NCBI GenBank assembly: GCA_023105745.1 | Contig: JALGQZ010000013.1 | Coordinates: 3,011,501 to 3,075,500, forward strand | Direction: 5' to 3' | DNA: 64,000 nucleotides | From: Austropuccinia psidii | Taxonomy: Eukaryota > Basidiomycota > Pucciniomycetes > Pucciniales > Sphaerophragmiaceae | Shown here: in pieces, positions 1-11,925 of the stretch | Numbering within the stretch: the stretch's first letter is position 1 | Layout of the letters: each line of letters begins with the position of its first letter | Notes under the pieces: model-generated | The model's database searches: none | Told to the model about the DNA's origin: nothing | The model's input: only the letters and a program-made list of their open reading frames with translations | Position numbers and translations under genes: made by a program

Positions 1-281
1 GTATTTGAAATAATTAAGGATTCATGTTTTTCATAGGGTGTTATTACTTATAACTCATCAAATATTGACTTTACAGATATGCCATAAAAATGGTATATGT
101 GTATTTTACCATGAGAAATCCAATTATGTAATTTATCAAACATTTTTATTCATTGGCATTCAAGTTAACCAAGTTTCATGCCTTTTTATGGCAGTTTTGT
201 AGTTTTAAGGTAAAATTATTTTAAATATTTGTTGTGACCTTTTTGGGTATGTGGTCACATCTCAAAGGTTCAAATTTGATG
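1..281. other. AT-rich left edge, LTR-like but unassigned
   Basis: No gene is visible. The end of this stretch (about 230-275) resembles the terminal part of the A/E-family LTRs: a TTTGGGTATG stretch followed by a CTCAAAGG-like end. It does not align to the corresponding part of A's other LTR (16900-17183). It may be the end of a related, older LTR. Homology to A's right LTR starts abruptly at about 282. Confidence 0.35.
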
Positions 282-778
282 TCTTTTGTCCCCTTTGACT
301 ATTTTTCATGTCAAAATAGAAATTCAAGCTTCAAGTAAGATATCAACTATGGGTGTACCAAAAGTGCATGTAGTAATACCATAATGGTAAGTGCCAAAAA
401 CATGCATAACACTATTCTTAGTGTATATGTAACATGGATTTCTCACATTCCCATTGTTTTGGCGTGAAATTGAGAAAAACAAAAATTTTCACGGATTTTT
501 TATGTGGTATTGAGATATTTTTCATATTACCACCTCAGAGAGTTGATTGGAGCTTATTCACTCTATGGAACCACCCTAGGTGAAATTTTGTGTAGAATCC
601 AAATATGGCCTTAAATACATGGATTTACATACTAAATAAGATGTTATTCATATTTTCTGAAATCCAAAATGATGAATTTTGAATATATGCATGACTTATG
701 AGTTATGCATAGTTCAGAATTTATTTTTATAACAATTGTGGCTTATTTGGGTATGTAAAATATACCTCAAGGCTCACA
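282..778 (-). repeat. 3' LTR of retroelement A (partial)
   Basis: This segment aligns closely with 17184-17685, including the shared stretches around AATACCATAATGGTAAGTGC and TATACCTCAAGGCTCACA. Read on the minus strand it starts TGTGAGCC, the start shared with the LTRs of C and E. A purine tract lies just outside at 779-790 (minus strand), as expected for a polypurine tract before a 3' LTR. The distal part of this LTR is missing or replaced upstream of about 282. Confidence 0.7.
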
Positions 779-923
779 TTCCCTCCCACCAGAAAATAAA
801 ATTGTACTACAATTTAATCAATGGTATAAAGAAGAAAAAAGGCCCCAAAGGGGGTTAATATCCACTGTCCAACCTCTTTAAATTATGCAGATCAAGTAAT
901 TCAAAGCACATTTATAGACATAT

Positions 924-2852
924 TCAGGCTTGTGGCCTTCTTTCATGTCTCAATCTTCTTAAGAGGTTATCTGAGTCAGGTATTTCTGATTCTGCCAGCC
1001 ATTCATCTTCATGTACTGGACTTCTATACCTGAAAAGATACTCTCTCTGATTTTTAACCCTAAGCCTCCTTTCTTTAATGAATTTCTTTATCTTTTTGTC
1101 TTCATTTTGTTCCACTGGTGGTACAGTTAAAGGAGCTGGGTTCCTCAAAGGAAAGAATTCTTTGTCAGCTGGTTGATAAGGCTTTATCAAGCTGACTGGA
1201 AAAGTGGGGTGTTTATTTTCCAATTCACCACTTAATTCCACTTGAACTGCATTGGCTCCATGTAAATCTACAATAACAAAAGGTTCTACATAAAAACCTT
1301 TAACTTTCTTTGGGCCTTTGATACTATTAAAATTCAAGGTTGAAACTAGAACTAAGTCCCCTACTTTGAAGTCTGGTACTTTGTGACTCTTGTCCCACTT
1401 CTGTTTTGCATAGTCAAAAGCTTCATTCATACTTTGTTTTGCATGATGTTTCACTTTATCAAGAATCATCTTGAAGCTGAAAGCTGTAGGAAAAATTTCA
1501 ATAAAGTCATTCCTCAGTGTATCTGCTGGTAGTCTTGGATTCCATCCTTTTTCTAACATAGCAGGAGCTTGACCTGTGGAAGAATGGACTGATGTATTAT
1601 ATGCCAATTCAAATGAAGGTATCAGAGTGCACCAGTCATGGGTCAAGCCATCTGAGTCTTTGAATTCTAACCCATAAGCACAAAATCTCCTGATCATGTC
1701 CTCTAGAGTTTGAATCATTCTTTCTGCCAATCCATCTGTTTGAGGGTGATATGATGTTGAGAATGATAACTTGGTCCCAAACAATCTGTGAAGATTGGTC
1801 CAAAGTGCATATGTGAACTTGGGATCTCTGTCACTTATAAAATTCTGAAATAACCCTGTATGAGAAATAACTCTAATCCATAGAAGAAGAGCTGTATCCA
1901 TAGCAGTGTCATCTTTATGACATGGTAAGAATATGGGATTTTTGCTATATCTTCCTAAAATGACTAAACCAGCATTATAGCCTTTGTCACCACTTGAAGG
2001 AAGTGCTGTGACCCAATCCATGTGAAAAACTTCCCAAGGGGATTTTAGTTCTTGAATATGGATCATAAGTCCAAATCTCTTGCCTGTATTCCTGTTTGCT
2101 CTTTGGCATCTGTCACAGGTATGGCAATATTCAATGGTTTCTTTTCTCCAAGATGGCCACCATGCACAGTTCTTTACTTTTTCAAGTGTTCTATATTCTG
2201 ACAGGTGTTCAGAGTAGATGCTATCATGGCAGTAATGAAGAGTGGTATTGTTAAGCAGTCTGCTACATAATGTCATTACACAAGAATGTTTGGTTCTGTG
2301 GTAAATAATCCCATCCAACAAGTGAACTCTTCCTTCAGAATAGGAATTCTTCCAAACTTCATCCAGTGCATTGACTAAAGATGTATCTTTGCAGTCTTTA
2401 TCTAATAAGGAAGTCAAGATATGGCAGTTCTTGTCCTGCTTATAAGATTCTCCGACTTCTTCAAAGAATTCAGTCCCAATATCAGTTATGTTAATTCCTT
2501 CAATTGGAATCTGTGTTTCTGCTTCCAAAGGTACATAAGCTGAGTTATCAGGAGTATTGGCCAATGCCCACCTGCTAAGTCCATCAGCATTCCTGTGAAT
2601 TTTTCCTTCTTTATGAAGTATAGTCATGTTGCCTCTATATTCTTGAATGGCTATTTGCCATCTCAACATATGCCTGTTGGGAATTTTCATTCTAATAAGT
2701 GATTTCACGGAATTGCAGTCAGTTATCACTTCAAAAATATTGCCATCAAGGTAATAGTGCAATTTCTCAAGTTCCCATACCACACATAAACCGTCCACCT
2801 GGCTGCACCATATCTTGCTTCTGTTGGTTTGATTTGACTTGAGATGTAACAA
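924..2852 (-). pseudogene. Element A pol 3' part: RNase H, integrase, chromodomain
   Basis: A 642-codon open frame carries the end of RNase H (motif NADGLSRW), then an integrase HHCC zinc-binding domain (His...His...CDRCQ), then a DDE core. The core residues are seen in [17 protein letters not shown] and [11 protein letters not shown]. The C-terminus has a chromodomain-like tail with [18 protein letters not shown]. Chromodomain-bearing integrases are typical of the fungal chromovirus branch of Ty3/gypsy and can steer integration to particular chromatin. This is a 3' fragment, because the upstream RT is frameshifted away from it. The apparent start is not a real initiation site. Confidence 0.8.
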
Positions 2853-4301
2853 ACTGGTCCTTCTGTAGGTTTGTCATCAATAATCTGGACTTGATGTAGG
2901 GCTGCCCTTGATCCATCTCCACATGCATCAATGTACAATTTAAAAAGGTATATTCCAGTCAAGCATGAAGATTAAAGGTGCTTCTGTAAGAGCTTTCCTT
3001 ATCTTCTCATAAGATTTAATTCTCTCCTGTGTCATCTCAAATACTGTTTGTTGATCACAGATTCTATAGAGTGACTTGGCTAGAATTGCAAAGTCTTTCA
3101 AGTCTTGCCTATAATAAGTGGAAGATCCTAGAAAAGACATAATTTCTTTCTTATTCTGGGGTATTGGTTTAAGTAACACTGCTGCCACTTTATTCTTGTC
3201 AATACCCAAGCTTAAACCAGAAACAATATGTCCTAATGCTTTGAGTTCTTCAAAAACAAAATTGCATTTCTTGAGTTAAATTTTCATATTCACCTCTGCA
3301 ACTTTGTGAAGCACTCTTGCAAGTCTTTCAAGGTGCAAAGACCATGAATCAGAACATATGATGATATCATCAATATAAATGATAAGCCATCCTTCAGATA
3401 ATTCTGTGGGGAAGATGTTATTCATAATTCTTTGATAATGAGATGGTGCATTCTTAATACAAAATGGCATTCTCAGGTACTCATAAATACCACAGTGAGT
3501 GATAATTCTAAGAAATTTCGTAGCTTTAGGTGTCAAACAATTTTGGTGAAAGCCTTTCAATGCATCCATTGATGTTATATACTTGGCTTTAGACAATTGG
3601 GTAAAGGCTCCTTGAATTCTAGGAATTGGATACCTATCTGGAATTGTGTAGGTATTCAATGCTCCAAAATCTCCAACAATCCTTGATTTATCATTATGCC
3701 AAGCAATAATAGCAGGTGTTGTCACTTCAACCTATTAATTATGGCCTACTTTCCTTAGTACACCAAGTTGGATCAACTCTTGGATATGTTTTTCGAAGGC
3801 CTCTCTAGCTCTGGGACTGGCTGGATAAGCTGGTCTTCTAAGTGCTGGAGGATATGATCTGTCAATAATAAGAGTAATGCCAACTTCATGCCCTTTTATG
3901 GCACCTAATGGTTCATTATCAGAGGAAAATGCATTATCATATGTGTATAACACATCAATAAGTTCATGTCTCATCTTTGGTAACAATGATGGATTTATTT
4001 GTGCTTCAAGAAGTTGATTAGTCACAAATTCTTCCTTTTAAGTATCTTTTATAGAAGATACTATTGATATTTGTTTTGGCATATTGGAAAAGGAAAATTT
4101 TTGTCTTTTGTTTTACCCAATTGTGAAATACCTGTCTTTATGGTTATTGATGTCAATACCAAAAATATTCAAGTAATCATTTCTAAGAATGATGTGTTTA
4201 GATGTGCAATTTTCTATTACTAAAATCTCAGTCTTCATTCTAACACTTACTGCTGGGTGTGGAAATACAAGATTAGTGTGCAATATACCTAAAGGGTACA
4301 T
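2726..4301 (-). pseudogene. Element A pol 5' part: protease end, RT, start of RNase H
   Basis: Broken pieces in several frames: 2726-2962 (RNase [11 protein letters not shown]), 2940-3209 (RT-RNase H connection), 3276-3725 (RT palm with the catalytic YIDD in [13 protein letters not shown]), 3735-4025 (RT N-terminus with the family motif [14 protein letters not shown]) and 4113-4301 (post-protease NDYLNIFGIDI motif). At least four frame breaks separate them, so no RT can be made. The order and spacing match the intact pol of C at 45.7-47.4 kb. The protease is cut at 4369 by insertion of B and resumes at 13369. Confidence 0.75.
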
Positions 4302-4369
4302 ATTATTACTGGAACTACTGAATTGTAGACCCTCTATTGGTAATAGATGATTTTTCCATCCAGGGAGTA

Positions 4370-5786
4370 TGTCAGCTGGAGTCTATGTTGAAGCAGTAAT
4401 TAGGCTATTTACAGCTAGAACTAGGACTGTGACACGTGAGAATACTTTTAAAATAAGATTTTTTAATAATATGATTGTTTTATAATATAATAAGAGGGTT
4501 CTACTATTAAGAAATAGTGGTGGTGAGCGCTATTGAGAACCCTGGATGCAGTCTTACCAGTTGGATTACTATAACAAGAACTACAATAATTAACTATAAT
4601 TATACCCTGATTATTACCCAAGAGTAAAACTGTTTTTGACAGTTTACTATGTAGGATATTCAAGAGCAAGATGAGGAAACAATTCTGGCTGTGAAAAGCC
4701 TCCTTTTTATCCTGAAATGAGGTGGAAAGGGTGCTAGACCTTTCCACATAGAGGAAGTGAAGAGTTTTTCACCCTCTAGTACTGCCTTGTGGTTTGCAAA
4801 CAGCCTGTATAACCTGTATTGGGCTCAGATGTGGTTTTGAAACCACATCTGGGCAGTTTTCACCAATACAGGGTGAAAACTTTCATCTGGGGACCTCACA
4901 GCCTGATTCTGACGTGTATAATGCATAGAATGCTGTACAGAAGCTGTATGGGACCCCAGTATTGAATTAAAAACAAGCTTCTTCATCTATTTGACACCTC
5001 ATATTAATGGTTATAGCATATTATCCCATGGTAAGGCCGTATATGACAGCAGGTGGGAATCTAGCCTTAAAACAGCCATAACTTTGTCAATTCTTAAGAT
5101 ATCAACCTCAAAACTGGTTCGGTGTGTAGCCCTGTATGTGCTCTACACAATGATACCTCATTTGAGATGGGTATCATTGAATATGGAAAAGGTATCCCAT
5201 GTACAAGAGTTTTGTACATTTGTGTGTTTTACCCAAAAAGCTGTATTGAGCTTGTTTGCCCCATAACGTCTGCTGTAGTTGAGATATGAGGAAGTGGATT
5301 ACACCATCAGATAGCCCTGATTGTGCGCTTTCCAAAAAGACCCCACTTCAGGTATCCCACACTAAAACTGTAGAAGTTAGATGAGAGGTGAATGTTTTGT
5401 TCACCCTTATTTAGCCTGAAATTGACCATAACTCCAGTAATATTGGTGCTAGCTCAGTTTTGCTGGTACAATTGGATATCCCTGGCTTAGAGCTTCATTT
5501 TGAATACCCATTTGATGGGGTTAAGCCTATCCTTCTAGATTTTAGATGAGAGGTGAAAATTAAGGTTTATGCTCAGCAATCACTTTGAGCCGGAATAACT
5601 TTGTTATTTCTTGTCCTATGGTGATGCAACTTATGTTTTATGAAAGAGGTGGGTTTGCTTTTTCTTTTGATACCTTTTGAGCTGATTTGTCTCAGCTCCA
5701 TGTTTTGGTGGTATCTTCGCTATACCATTTGTTTATGGTATTTTAGCTGTCATGCTTGTGCTCTGGTTTTGAGTCACTGGCTGACA
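4370..5786 (-). repeat. 3' LTR of element B
   Basis: 1,417 bp, with ends TGTCAG and CTGACA. It is homologous along its whole length to 11926-13363 but lacks 21 bp present there at about 12518-12540. It contains two adjacent inverted repeats: a perfect 24-nt palindrome (4827-4850, arms AGATGTGGTTT) and a hairpin with 10-bp arms AGTTTTCACC/GGTGAAAACT (4855-4881). A 91-codon plus-strand open frame (4991-5266) is probably incidental. Confidence 0.92.
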
Positions 5787-5798
5787 TACCCTCCCTCT
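5787..5798 (-). promoter_or_regulatory. Polypurine tract of element B
   Basis: On the minus strand this reads AGAGGGAGGGTA and ends exactly at the first base of the 3' LTR. Its position and composition are those of the plus-strand primer for LTR-element reverse transcription. Element C has the matching tract AGGGGGAGGGAA. Confidence 0.75.
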
Positions 5799-5886
5799 AA
5801 AAAAAGGCTCATCATTGATGAGACTGTTCAGTCCTCCTAGAGGTCCTGAATCTCCTTAGATGAAGGTTCCCATATGGTATGGCATC

Positions 5887-6444
5887 CTATGCCAACCATT
5901 TGTCTTTATCAGCTGTTTGGTGCTTGAATCTAACTAAGTATTGTCTTTGATCCTTTCCATTAAGTCTGATCTTCCTGGCCCTGATGATCTTACTCACAGG
6001 TCCTGGGGAGTCCTCCACTTCCACTATATCAGGTGGCGTGGGGTTCTTCTTCCTGGAGGGGAATTTATCCTCCTCTGTTTGGAAATATGGTTTGACCAAA
6101 CTTACTGGGAAGACTGGGTGCTTCCTGGAAAATTCCTCTGTAAGTTTGACTTCCACTGCATTCTTTCTTATCAACCTAATGATAGTGAAAGGCCCTACAA
6201 GTGAGTCCCTCATCTTCTTGGGTCCTTTAAGATTATTAAAGTTCAGTGTAGAAACTAACACCTGGTCCCATTCCTTGAAGTCGGGTTCCATGTGTGTCTT
6301 GTGCCACCTCTGCTGATTATAATCTTTTGCTTCAGCTATACATTTAGCAGCTGTGTCACAAGCCCTCTTCCACATATCATGGAAGTCTTTGGCTGTGGGG
6401 TGGATGGTTAGAAGGTTCTTCTTCAATTGATCCACAGGCAACAA
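5887..6444 (-). pseudogene. Element B integrase C-terminus and chromodomain
   Basis: A 185-codon frame covering the integrase C-terminal region: the [21 protein letters not shown] block, then LVGPFTI, the HPVFPVSLVKPY block, and a chromodomain with KDQRQYLVRFKHQ. It belongs to the same polyprotein as 6508-8625 but lies in another frame, separated by a stop near 6509. The chromodomain closes the polyprotein just before the polypurine tract, as in C. Confidence 0.75.
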
Positions 6445-6507
6445 GGGATTCCACCCTTTCTCTACCAGTGCAGGTAATTTTCCTGTGGTAGAGTGCTGAC
6501 TTGTATT

Positions 6508-8886
6508 CTAAGCCAGTTGGACAGCTGGTAGAAGGGTAACCCAGTCATGGGTGTATCCTTCATAGTCCTTGTCTTCCGTGCCATAGGCACAGAACCTTCT
6601 AAGGATGGCTTCCATAGTCTGGATCATCCTCTCAGCTATGCCATCTGTTTGGGGATGGTAAGCTGTGGAAAAAGCAAGCTTGGTGCAAAGCATATCATAC
6701 AAGTTGGTCCAAATTTCAGATGTGACTTTTGGGTCCCTATCACTAATGATGATTTTAGGGACTCCACAGGTAGATATGATGTTATTCCAAAATAACAGGG
6801 CAGTATCCATGGCTGTGTCCTCTTGGTGCCATGGTAGACACCTCATGCTCTTGCTGAACCTATCAACTATTATCAAGCAGGCATTGTAGTTTTCTTTGCC
6901 TCCTGGGACAAGTCCTGTAACCCAGTCCATGTTGATTGTTTCCCATGGGTGTTTGGGTTCTTCTATATGCTGAAGTAACCCATACTTCTTCCCATGCTTC
7001 CTATTTGCCTTTTGGCATCTTTCACAAGTGTTGATGTATTCTCCCAACTCTTGTTCCGACTTGGGCCACAAAGCTGTGCTTGCTACAATCTCCTTAGTCC
7101 TGTCCTCACTCATGTGTCCCATATAGGGGAAGTCATGGAATTCCTGCAGGATCAAGGAGATGTGGTCTCTGTATACCACTGTTAGTGAACTTGTGTGTTT
7201 CTCCCTGTGGTAGAGAAGGCCATCTATAAGGAAGAACTTGTTATCCTTATAGGCCCTCAACCAGGGTTCTTCCAGCTGGGATTGCAGTTCTGGACTCCTG
7301 TACTTTTGTTGAAGGAGTTGTAGCAGTATGCCACACTGTTTGTGTTTGGCATATGACTTCAGTACTGCACAAAGAAATTCATTGTGCAGTTCAGAGGAAA
7401 TTATTCCCAATATAGGAGTTTCTGTCCCCTCTGAATCAGTGTTTCCACTGTCAAGGGTACCACTTTCTGGTGCCCATTCAGAAAATCTGAAGTTCTTCCT
7501 CCTATCTACTTCCATGAAATGGATAGGGATTTTGGCTTCAGCTTCAGGGTCATAAGCTAGATTGCTTTTGACACTGTCCAGGGGCCATCTGCTAAGGCCA
7601 TCTGCATTGGTATGAATTTTACCTTCTTTGTATATGATTGTCATATTCCCTCTATACTCCTGGATGGCTATTTTACATCTCAGAATGTGTCTATTTGTAG
7701 TCTTCATGGTTAGTAAAGACTTCAAGGCTGTGCAGTATGTGTAGACTTCAAAGACTGCACCCTCCAAATAATAATGAAGTTTCTCTAGAGCCCAGACTAG
7801 ACATAGACATTCAGTCTGGGTGGCCCCATACCTGGCTGCTGAATCTTTCAGTTGCCTTGAGATGTAGCAAATTACTCCTTCTCTTGGTTCACCATCCACA
7901 ATTTGCCTTTGGTGGAGGGCTGCTCCTAGGCCTTGACTGCATGCTAGATCTATATATAGCTTGAATGGTAGTTCAAAGTCAGGCAAGATGAGCACAGGTG
8001 CATTTGTGAGTTCATATTTGATCCTCTCATATGCATCCCTCCTTTCCTTGGTTATTTCAAAAACTACATCTTTTGAACATAACTTGTATAAACTACTAGT
8101 TATGTGTGCAAAGTTTTTAATGTGGTTTCTATAGTAGCTCGTAGACCCAAGGAAAGATTGCATCTCTTTGATGCTTTTTGGTACTGGCTTTTGCAGTACT
8201 GCTGCTACTTTATTCTGATCAATTGCCAGACTAAGACCTGAGACTTTATGTCCTAGATCCAGTAACTCTTGTTGACCAAAATTGCACTTTTTAAGTAAAA
8301 TTTTGAGATTTATGGGTGTGCATTTACTTAGTACTCTGTTTATGTATTGCACATGGTCTTCCCATGTCTCTGAGTATATAATGATATCATCAATATATAC
8401 CACCATCCAGCCTTCCAGTATTTCTTCTTGAAATATGGTGTCCATCATCCTTTGGAAATGGGCTGGTGCATTTTTGATGCCAAATGGCATTCTGGTATAC
8501 TCATATATGCCCATATGGCATATTATCCTGAGTAATTTCATGGAGTTTGGTTTAACTCCATTTTCGTGGAAGCCTTTCATGCAATCCATTTTAGTTATGT
8601 ATTTGGCTTTTGCCAGTTTATCCAAGGCATGGGGTATCCTGGGTATAGGGCACCTGTCTGCTTTTGTGTAGTTATTCAGAGCTCTGAAATCTCCACACAG
8701 TCAAGACTTGCCATCATGCCAGGTGATTAGGACAGGGGTGGTGATTTCCAATATCTCATTATGTCCAATCTTCCTGATGACATCCATATCCAGGAGTTCA
8801 TTGAAATGTTTCTCAATTTGTTTCCTGGTTTCCAGGCTTGCTGGATAAGGAGGTCTCCTAAGCATGGGTGGATAAGGTCTTTCCAC
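6508..8886 (-). pseudogene. Element B pol: RT, RNase H, integrase
   Basis: The main frame (8625 to 6508, 705 codons) holds the RT palm with YIDD at residues 77-80 and RNase H beginning near residue 222 ([10 protein letters not shown], catalytic Asp 226). Next come the integrase HHCC domain (HDFPYMGH...CERCQ) and the DDE core ([24 protein letters not shown]). The RT N-terminus lies in 8701-8886 and is cut off by an in-frame TGA where relatives encode Arg (KSR), a change expected from C-to-T at a CGA codon. It is clearly Ty3/gypsy by the RT-RNase H-integrase order. This copy is inactive. Confidence 0.85.
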
Positions 8887-8898
8887 ATCCAGATATAG

Positions 8899-9444
8899 TT
8901 ATATATCATGGCCTTTGATCTTGCGTAATGGTTCTTCACCAATGGCAAATGCTGGTCTGTTCTTTCTCAGCATCTTCAGTAAACTTAGTTTTTGTTTACT
9001 GGTGAGGGTAGTGCTAAACTGTCCCTCTCTGAATTCCTTCAGAAGTTCTTCTAGTGGGTCCTGAGAAGATATCTGGTATACATCAAGTGAAAATTTCTTT
9101 TCCTTGTTAGTACCAATGGTGATGTGCCTATTTTTACTGTTGTAAATGTCTATGCCATACATCCTCTGGTAATCCGTTCCCAGTAGAAACCCTTGGATGT
9201 GGACATCATTAAGCACTACAAATTCTGGGTTGAGTATGATATTACCCTTCCTGTGGGGTATAATTATCTCTTTGATAATTGTCCCAATGGAAGTCATCTT
9301 CCCTGATGCACTTTTAAAGTTCTTTGCCTTAGTGGGCAAGAGCTGTTTTTCCCAGTTTGGGAAGTGGGTATCCAGATAGTTTCTGGCCACTATGGAGCAG
9401 TGTGCCACACTATCAATGATCAGTGGATGCTGAGCATTGTCAAT
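8899..9444 (-). pseudogene. Element B aspartic protease region
   Basis: The minus strand encodes a retropepsin-like segment. The active-site triad that should read D-[ST]-G is D-S-V here (LIIDSVAHC, about 9392-9420). It is followed by the conserved GTDYQRMYGIDIYNSKNR block that follows protease in all elements of this window. The frame runs from a stop shared with the end of the gag frame (9445) to 8899. Replacement of the triad Gly by Val, together with the stops, indicates a dead enzyme. Confidence 0.7.
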
Positions 9445-10767
9445 TCAAACAGTCATTTCTGTGGCTGTTCCATGTATATATGCCATTCCTTTGGCTGGTG
9501 TAACCAGGAATGTTTGTGCATCTTGTGTGTGTTTGCACAAGTTTTTCTTAGCAGTGTCCTGTTGCATGCCTGCTTCCAACTGTATGTCCTGAATTTCTAG
9601 TGGGGTTTCCTCTTGGTATTCCACTAGAAATCCCTCTATTGGGTCTTGATCATCATAAGATGGTTCTCTGATGGCATCACCCATGGAGTCTGATTCAGAA
9701 TCCTCTGTTGGAGGTTCTTCCTCCGGGACTTTCTCTATGGCATAGACTTTTTTCTTTGCCTTTGGACAGTTGTTGGCATAGTGGTCTGTTGAGCCACAAT
9801 TGTGACAAGAATTCCTCTTCTTTGCCACTTCTGCCACTCTTTCTTTGGGTTTGTCTTTAAACTCTACCCTGAAAGGTTCTTTCTCTTTGAAACTGCTGCT
9901 CTTATATGGGGTGAATTTCCCTATATTAGGCCTTTTCCTTATGTCTTGTAAGGTGTTGGAAATGTCATCTAGAGTGCAATTTTGGTTGCATCTGCATTTT
10001 ACTGCATTCTCTAGTTCTCCTGGCAATTGTGTCAGAAGTTTGTGATTCCTCATTTGGATGTTCATCTGAGGATCAATGGCTTTAAGTTTTTTAGACTGTC
10101 TAAGACAACAATCATATGGATCTTTGTCCACAGAGTATTTGTCATTTTCAAATGACATGGTCTTTTGCCATATCCAAGTTCCATTACTGTACTTTTGGAT
10201 GATTTGATTCTTCCACCATGGCCAGTTTCTTCTGCAATGGATTTCTTTCATTTCCGTGTACCATATACTGGCATGACCTTTAAATGCAGTATTCAATCTA
10301 GCAGTGATCCAGTAGTCTGGTATGCTTGGTACATCAATGAAGAGTCCATCAATATAATCTATGAGCTCCATATGATCATATTCTCCTGATCTAGAGAATT
10401 TGGGCCAGCTTGAAGCCTCAGGAAGCTGTTTCAAGGCTTCCTTCTCTGAATAAGACATTCCATCTATATCCTGGTATTGTGATGGAGATCTTTCCTTATT
10501 CATCAACATGGCACCTGGTTTGATGTCATCTGGTTGATATGGATTCTCCATAGCTTGGCCTTGTGGTTGGGGTTTCAAGTTATGGTAGACATTAAACAAT
10601 TTGTTTATTTCTTGGTCCAGACAATCCCTGTCCCTTTTGCTGTGGTGTTGTTCTTCAAAGACTATATTCAGTCTTTTGTTGGTTTCCTCAGAGGCTTTTC
10701 TCAGTTGAGAATATCCTTCTTGAAGATTCTTAACTATCTGCTCCAAGGAGTCTTGAGTTTGTCTCAT
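9445..10767 (-). pseudogene. Element B gag with CCHC zinc knuckle
   Basis: A 440-codon frame. Residues 1-70 are probably coiled-coil, rich in Gln, Glu and Lys. Residues 115-265 match the gag core of element C: WPKFSRSGEYDHMELIDYID, then the WW-K motif and ELENAVKCR. A nucleic-acid-binding CCHC knuckle (CX2CX4HX4C) occupies residues 321-334, followed by an acidic tail. Gag forms the cytoplasmic particle that packages element RNA. The frame closes with TGA just before protease, whereas gag and pol are fused in C. Confidence 0.8.
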
Positions 10768-10864
10768 CCTCTCTTGGCCAGCTTTAATTTCTGCAAACTG
10801 CTTTGCAGATTGTTCAGAATATTGGGAAATTTGTAACCACAGTGTATCACTGTTGATGTTACTC

Positions 10865-11880
10865 TCAGATGTTACAATGTATTTTCAGTCTGGTGGGGGT
10901 AATGTTTCTATTACTAGGACTACTTATTCTAGAGTGGTTTACAACTACTTCTGGTTCTTGTGCACTTCTTTTACCAAATCCAACAGCTTCTGAATCATAG
11001 GGTCTGACTCTTTCCTCCTCTGGTTGAAGGATGTTTTGTTCTTGCCCTTGTTTCCTTGTCTTCTCCTGGACACTTCCTGGAATTGTGAAGAATGGTGACT
11101 GTTGGCAACTTATCTGCTGGTTTCTGAATGGTGTGAAGCCACTGGAGAGCTGATTTGGCCTTCTCCTTGTGAGCCTGAAGGAATCTGAGTAGGCCCTGTC
11201 TGGGTTAACTGTTCTTCTATAGCTTGGATAGTGGCTTGATTCTCCCTTATCCTCTGTGCCCTTGCCTCCAGGAGTCTGAACTGCCTGGTAGGATTCCAAC
11301 CTTTGGTGATTTCCATCAGGTCTTTGAAGTCTATCTCTCTGAGACATATCTTCTGGAAACTTGCTCCAAGTTCTGCCCAGTGACTTGCCAGGTTGAACCT
11401 CTTGTTGTTCATGCTCCCTTGGAATAAGTCCTTGAGGAGTTGGTGGAGCTGAAGAACTTGATCCATGTCTTTCCAGTCCTCTGGTGTGAGGTCTCCATTG
11501 AATGGGAGTGTGAATGGCAGGGTTGATATTATCTCCCTCATTGTTTTGCCATCCACCACTGTGTCCAAGGTGTCCTCTTTCAGGTCTTCTGGGTTTGGAA
11601 AAACCTTCTCTGTCCTCTGGTTGGTTCCTTTGGAAGCCAAGATCTCTTTGACTGTGCCTTGTACAAATTTGTTATCTGCTGATTTGGGCAGTTTGCCTTG
11701 TATTGATGCAGAATTTTGTGGTTTTCTACTTTTCTGAGTGGCAATGGGTGTCCACTTCTTTTCTGTTATCAAGCCTTCACTGTGCCTCTTTCCTTTGCCT
11801 TTGCTGCCCTCTGGTTCTGAGGGTGTCACTGGTGTGTTGGCCTGTGACTGGCTCTCAAGTGGTATGAAATTATCTTCCAT
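10865..11880 (-). pseudogene. Element B ORF1 with an overlapping -1 frame
   Basis: Two frames overlap. ORF1 starts at ATG 11880 (MEDNFIPLE) and stays open for 256 codons to 11110. It lies 27 nt after the primer-binding site, with no leader intron. A second frame, -1 relative to it, is open from at least 11347 to 10865 (160 codons) and leads toward gag. The same pair with the same offset occurs in G (62668-63374), C (43497-43982) and A (14878-15238). ORF1 ends in a Lys/Gln-rich stretch; its function is unknown. I use pseudogene because gag-pol downstream is broken, although ORF1 itself is open. Confidence 0.7.
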
Positions 11881-11907
11881 TATAAGGGTCCAGAAAAGGT
11901 TTAAAAC

Positions 11908-11925
11908 ACGGCCAGCCCCCCAAAA
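11908..11925 (-). promoter_or_regulatory. Primer-binding-like site of element B
   Basis: Directly inside the 5' LTR, the minus strand reads TTTTGGGGGGCTGGCCGTG. The equivalent sites of A, C and G all follow the pattern TGGGGGCC-YR-GCCGTG (A has GCTGTA). The conserved TGG start matches the CCA end of a priming tRNA, but I cannot name the tRNA. Confidence 0.6.

Noticed and set aside
4991..5266. 91-codon plus-strand frame in the B LTR, repeated at 12568-12843 and partly on the minus strand at 28645-28893
   Set aside because: It is antisense to the element and lies in LTR sequence. The copies share ancestry, and no domain or start context supports a gene.
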